In this document: piece by piece, positions 5,846 to 6,749 of the stretch
Position numbering within the stretch: position 1 is the stretch's first letter
Layout of the letters: every line of letters starts with the position of its first letter
NCBI GenBank assembly: GCA_020439485.1
Contig: JAGQSP010000433.1
Span: 1-6,749 of the forward strand
DNA: 6,749 bases
From: Acidimicrobiales bacterium
GTDB taxonomy: Bacteria > Actinomycetota > Acidimicrobiia > Acidimicrobiales > Poriferisodalaceae
Reading direction: 5' to 3'
Made by a program: the position numbers and the translations under genes
The notes under the pieces: model-generated
Databases searched by the model: none
Seen by the model: only the letters and a program-made list of their open reading frames with translations
Told to the model about the DNA's origin: nothing

Positions 5846-6169
5846 ATGGATGCACGAACCGCAGCGGCGATCGCCGCATTCGGACTGGCCTCGGCCGTGG
5901 GGGTCGGAGCGGTCACGATGACCGCGGTCTCTGGCAACAACAGCCCGAGCGACTCTGTTCCGGCGGCCAGCCAGGTGGCGCCCGAGATCGTCTACCTCGA
6001 CGCTCCGGCCACCACCTCGACGGTGCCCGCCGATGGGCCGGTCGTCATCGAATACGTCGATGTGGCTGCGCCTGCACCCACGACGGCACCGGCACAGCGC
6101 TACGACGACGATCACGACGACGACCACGAAGAGCACGAACATGGCGAATACGAGGAACACGATGACTGA
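5846..6169 (+). CDS. Small membrane-anchored protein with Asp/Glu/His-rich tail
   Basis: A 107-residue protein that I cannot assign to a named family. Residues 5-28 form one hydrophobic Ala/Gly/Val-rich helix after a short N-terminus with Arg4, read as a signal anchor or uncleaved signal peptide with the rest outside the cytoplasm. Residues 46-82 hold two similar segments, EIVYLDAPATT (47-57) and VVIEYVDVAAPAPTT (66-80), each strand-like then Pro/Ala/Thr-rich. The tail (85-107) has 14 acidic residues and 5 histidines (90, 94, 97, 99, 105) in 23 positions, suggesting low-affinity binding of divalent metal ions. The start is supported by GAGGAG 8 bases upstream. The last 8 bases overlap the next gene, and apbE follows, so a role in an extracytoplasmic flavin or metal redox system is inferred. 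No FMN-attachment motif (DxxTGAT-like) is present. Confidence 0.82.
   Translation: MDARTAAAIAAFGLASAVGVGAVTMTAVSGNNSPSDSVPAASQVAPEIVYLDAPATTSTVPADGPVVIEYVDVAAPAPTTAPAQRYDDDHDDDHEEHEHGEYEEHDD
6104..6127 (+). repeat. 12-bp imperfect tandem repeat encoding DDDH-DDDH
   Basis: GACGACGATCAC (6104-6115) is followed by GACGACGACCAC (6116-6127), with one base difference that is silent. It encodes the core of the acidic/histidine tail of the small protein, and the pattern continues more loosely as EEHEH. Such a tract can grow or shrink in frame by slippage. Confidence 0.85.
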
Positions 6170-6500
6170 GCGCATTCCGCAGGCGGCTTGCAAGCGGCGC
6201 AAACCCGCCGCCGCATCCAAGTGGTTCGTGGCCGCTCTCAGCGTAGGAGCGGGCCTGGGCATGGTGGCCGGTCTGGCCGCTGCCAACCCGGCCCAGACCG
6301 GTCCTGCCGATCAGCCCGCCACCGCAGCCCCGATCCAGCCCCAGCAGATAGTGGTGGTGCGGGTTCCGGCGGCAACAGGCCAGAACGGTCAGACGTCGGC
6401 GGTCAGCAGCGAGCCCACCGTCATCCGGGTTCCCAGGGCGGTGCCCGCCCAACCCGCCCAGCAGCAGACGACGGTGGCAACGAACAGCGGCGGCAGCTGA
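6162..6500 (+). CDS. Small membrane-anchored Pro/Ala/Gln-rich protein
   Basis: A 112-residue protein of unknown function. A basic cytoplasmic N-terminus (KRRKPAAASK, 11-20) precedes one hydrophobic helix (about 21-41), giving N-in, C-out topology by the positive-inside rule. The outer part is low-complexity Pro/Ala/Gln/Thr, with two strand-like pieces, QIVVVRVPAA (62-71) and TVIRVPRAVPA (86-96), that resemble the paired segments in the preceding protein. The frame is open from 6033, but the start at 6162 is chosen because GAGGAA (6152-6157) sits 4 bases before this ATG and the upstream extension is antisense-like Thr/Arg/His sequence overlapping the previous gene. It overlaps that gene by 8 bases and ends one base before apbE, so all three are very likely co-translated. 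It may tether or organise an extracytoplasmic complex. No enzyme motif and no FMN-attachment motif is present. Confidence 0.8.
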   Translation: MTERIPQAACKRRKPAAASKWFVAALSVGAGLGMVAGLAAANPAQTGPADQPATAAPIQPQQIVVVRVPAATGQNGQTSAVSSEPTVIRVPRAVPAQPAQQQTTVATNSGGS

Positions 6501-6501
6501 G

Positions 6502-6749
6502 ATGGCGCCACGAACTGTGAGGCCATTCGGCGAGGCCCGTTTCAGGGCCATGGGCACCGACGTACATGTTGTGGTCGTTGCCCCCAAGCAAACCGACGCC
6601 CAACGTCTGGTCGCTCGAGCGACCGACCGAGTCGATCACCTCGAACGTCTGTGGAGCCGCTTCGACGCGGCCAGCGAGGTATCCGAGATCAACCGCAACG
6701 CCGGCGAGTGGGTTGGCGTGAGCCCCGAGACCATGAGGCTGGTGGGCAC
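6502..6749 (+). CDS. apbE: ApbE-type FAD:protein FMN transferase, N-terminal part
   Basis: Partial: 82 complete codons from the ATG at 6502 to the right edge; the family has about 250-350 residues. ApbE enzymes use Mg2+ to transfer FMN from FAD to a threonine or serine of target proteins such as FMN-binding domain proteins, usually outside the cytoplasm. The evidence is the family N-terminus: FRAMGTDVHVVV (14-25), then ERLWSRFDAASEVSEINRNAG (48-68) and VGVSPETMRLV (71-81), with the conserved F-x-x-M-G-T, the S-R-F-D and the E-I-N signatures. No signal peptide or lipobox is visible in this start, so it may be a cytoplasmic variant, or one exported in another way. The start is one base after the TGA of the previous gene, which implies translational coupling. 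The second Met (17) lies inside the conserved MGT and is not a likely start. The catalytic C-terminal half is outside the window. Confidence 0.92.
   Translation, partial: MAPRTVRPFGEARFRAMGTDVHVVVVAPKQTDAQRLVARATDRVDHLERLWSRFDAASEVSEINRNAGEWVGVSPETMRLVG

Noticed and set aside
5996..6028. Possible FMN-attachment site in the first small protein (YLDAPATTS)
   Set aside because: The ApbE target motif needs a D-x-x-T/S-G/S-A-T/S pattern. Here the Gly/Ser-Ala core is missing and the threonines fall in the wrong place.
6033..6161. Upstream extension of the second small protein
   Set aside because: It would overlap almost half of the preceding gene and has Thr-run, His/Arg-rich sequence; the ATG at 6162 has a good Shine-Dalgarno.

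Overview
The window is GC-rich and tightly packed, and every base lies in or close to a gene. High GC, an actinobacterial-type degenerate Nudix (DUF4916-like) protein, GTG and TTG starts and possible leaderless promoters suggest an actinobacterium. The small proteins next to apbE remind me of Acidimicrobiia-type genomes, but that is an impression from memory and I ran no search.

Left part, positions 1-5097, all minus strand. Read in the direction of transcription it holds an AMP-forming acyl-CoA ligase (5097-3619), a DEAD-box RNA helicase with a DbpA-type C-terminal RNA-binding domain (3614-1860, only 4 bases after the ligase stop), a DUF4916-like Nudix-fold protein (1744-1205, TTG start), an Sfp/EntD-type 4'-phosphopantetheinyl transferase (1141-404), and the first 117 codons of an N-acyl-D-amino-acid deacylase-type amidohydrolase that runs off the left edge (353-1). 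The gaps are 4, 115, 63 and 50 bases, so a shared transcript is possible. The functions do not form one obvious pathway. A 30-bp tandem duplication covers the 3' end of the helicase gene and copies its stop codon.

Middle, 5098-5732. A rhomboid intramembrane serine protease is transcribed rightwards from a GTG at 5121. Its start is only 23 bases from the divergent ligase start, and the two promoters may overlap.

Right part, 5733-6749, plus strand. A short control region carries three helically phased T(C/A)AGG repeats and two hairpins. It leads into a compact operon: a small membrane-anchored protein with an Asp/Glu/His-rich tail (5846-6169), a second small membrane-anchored Pro/Ala/Gln-rich protein (6162-6500, overlapping by 8 bases), and the start of an ApbE-type FAD:protein FMN transferase (6502 to the edge, after a one-base gap). 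ApbE attaches FMN to extracytoplasmic proteins, so the two small proteins are probably accessory parts of an extracytoplasmic flavin-based redox or metal-handling system whose main components lie beyond the right edge. This is the most interesting part of the window. No RNA genes, CRISPR array, insertion sequence or phage genes were seen.
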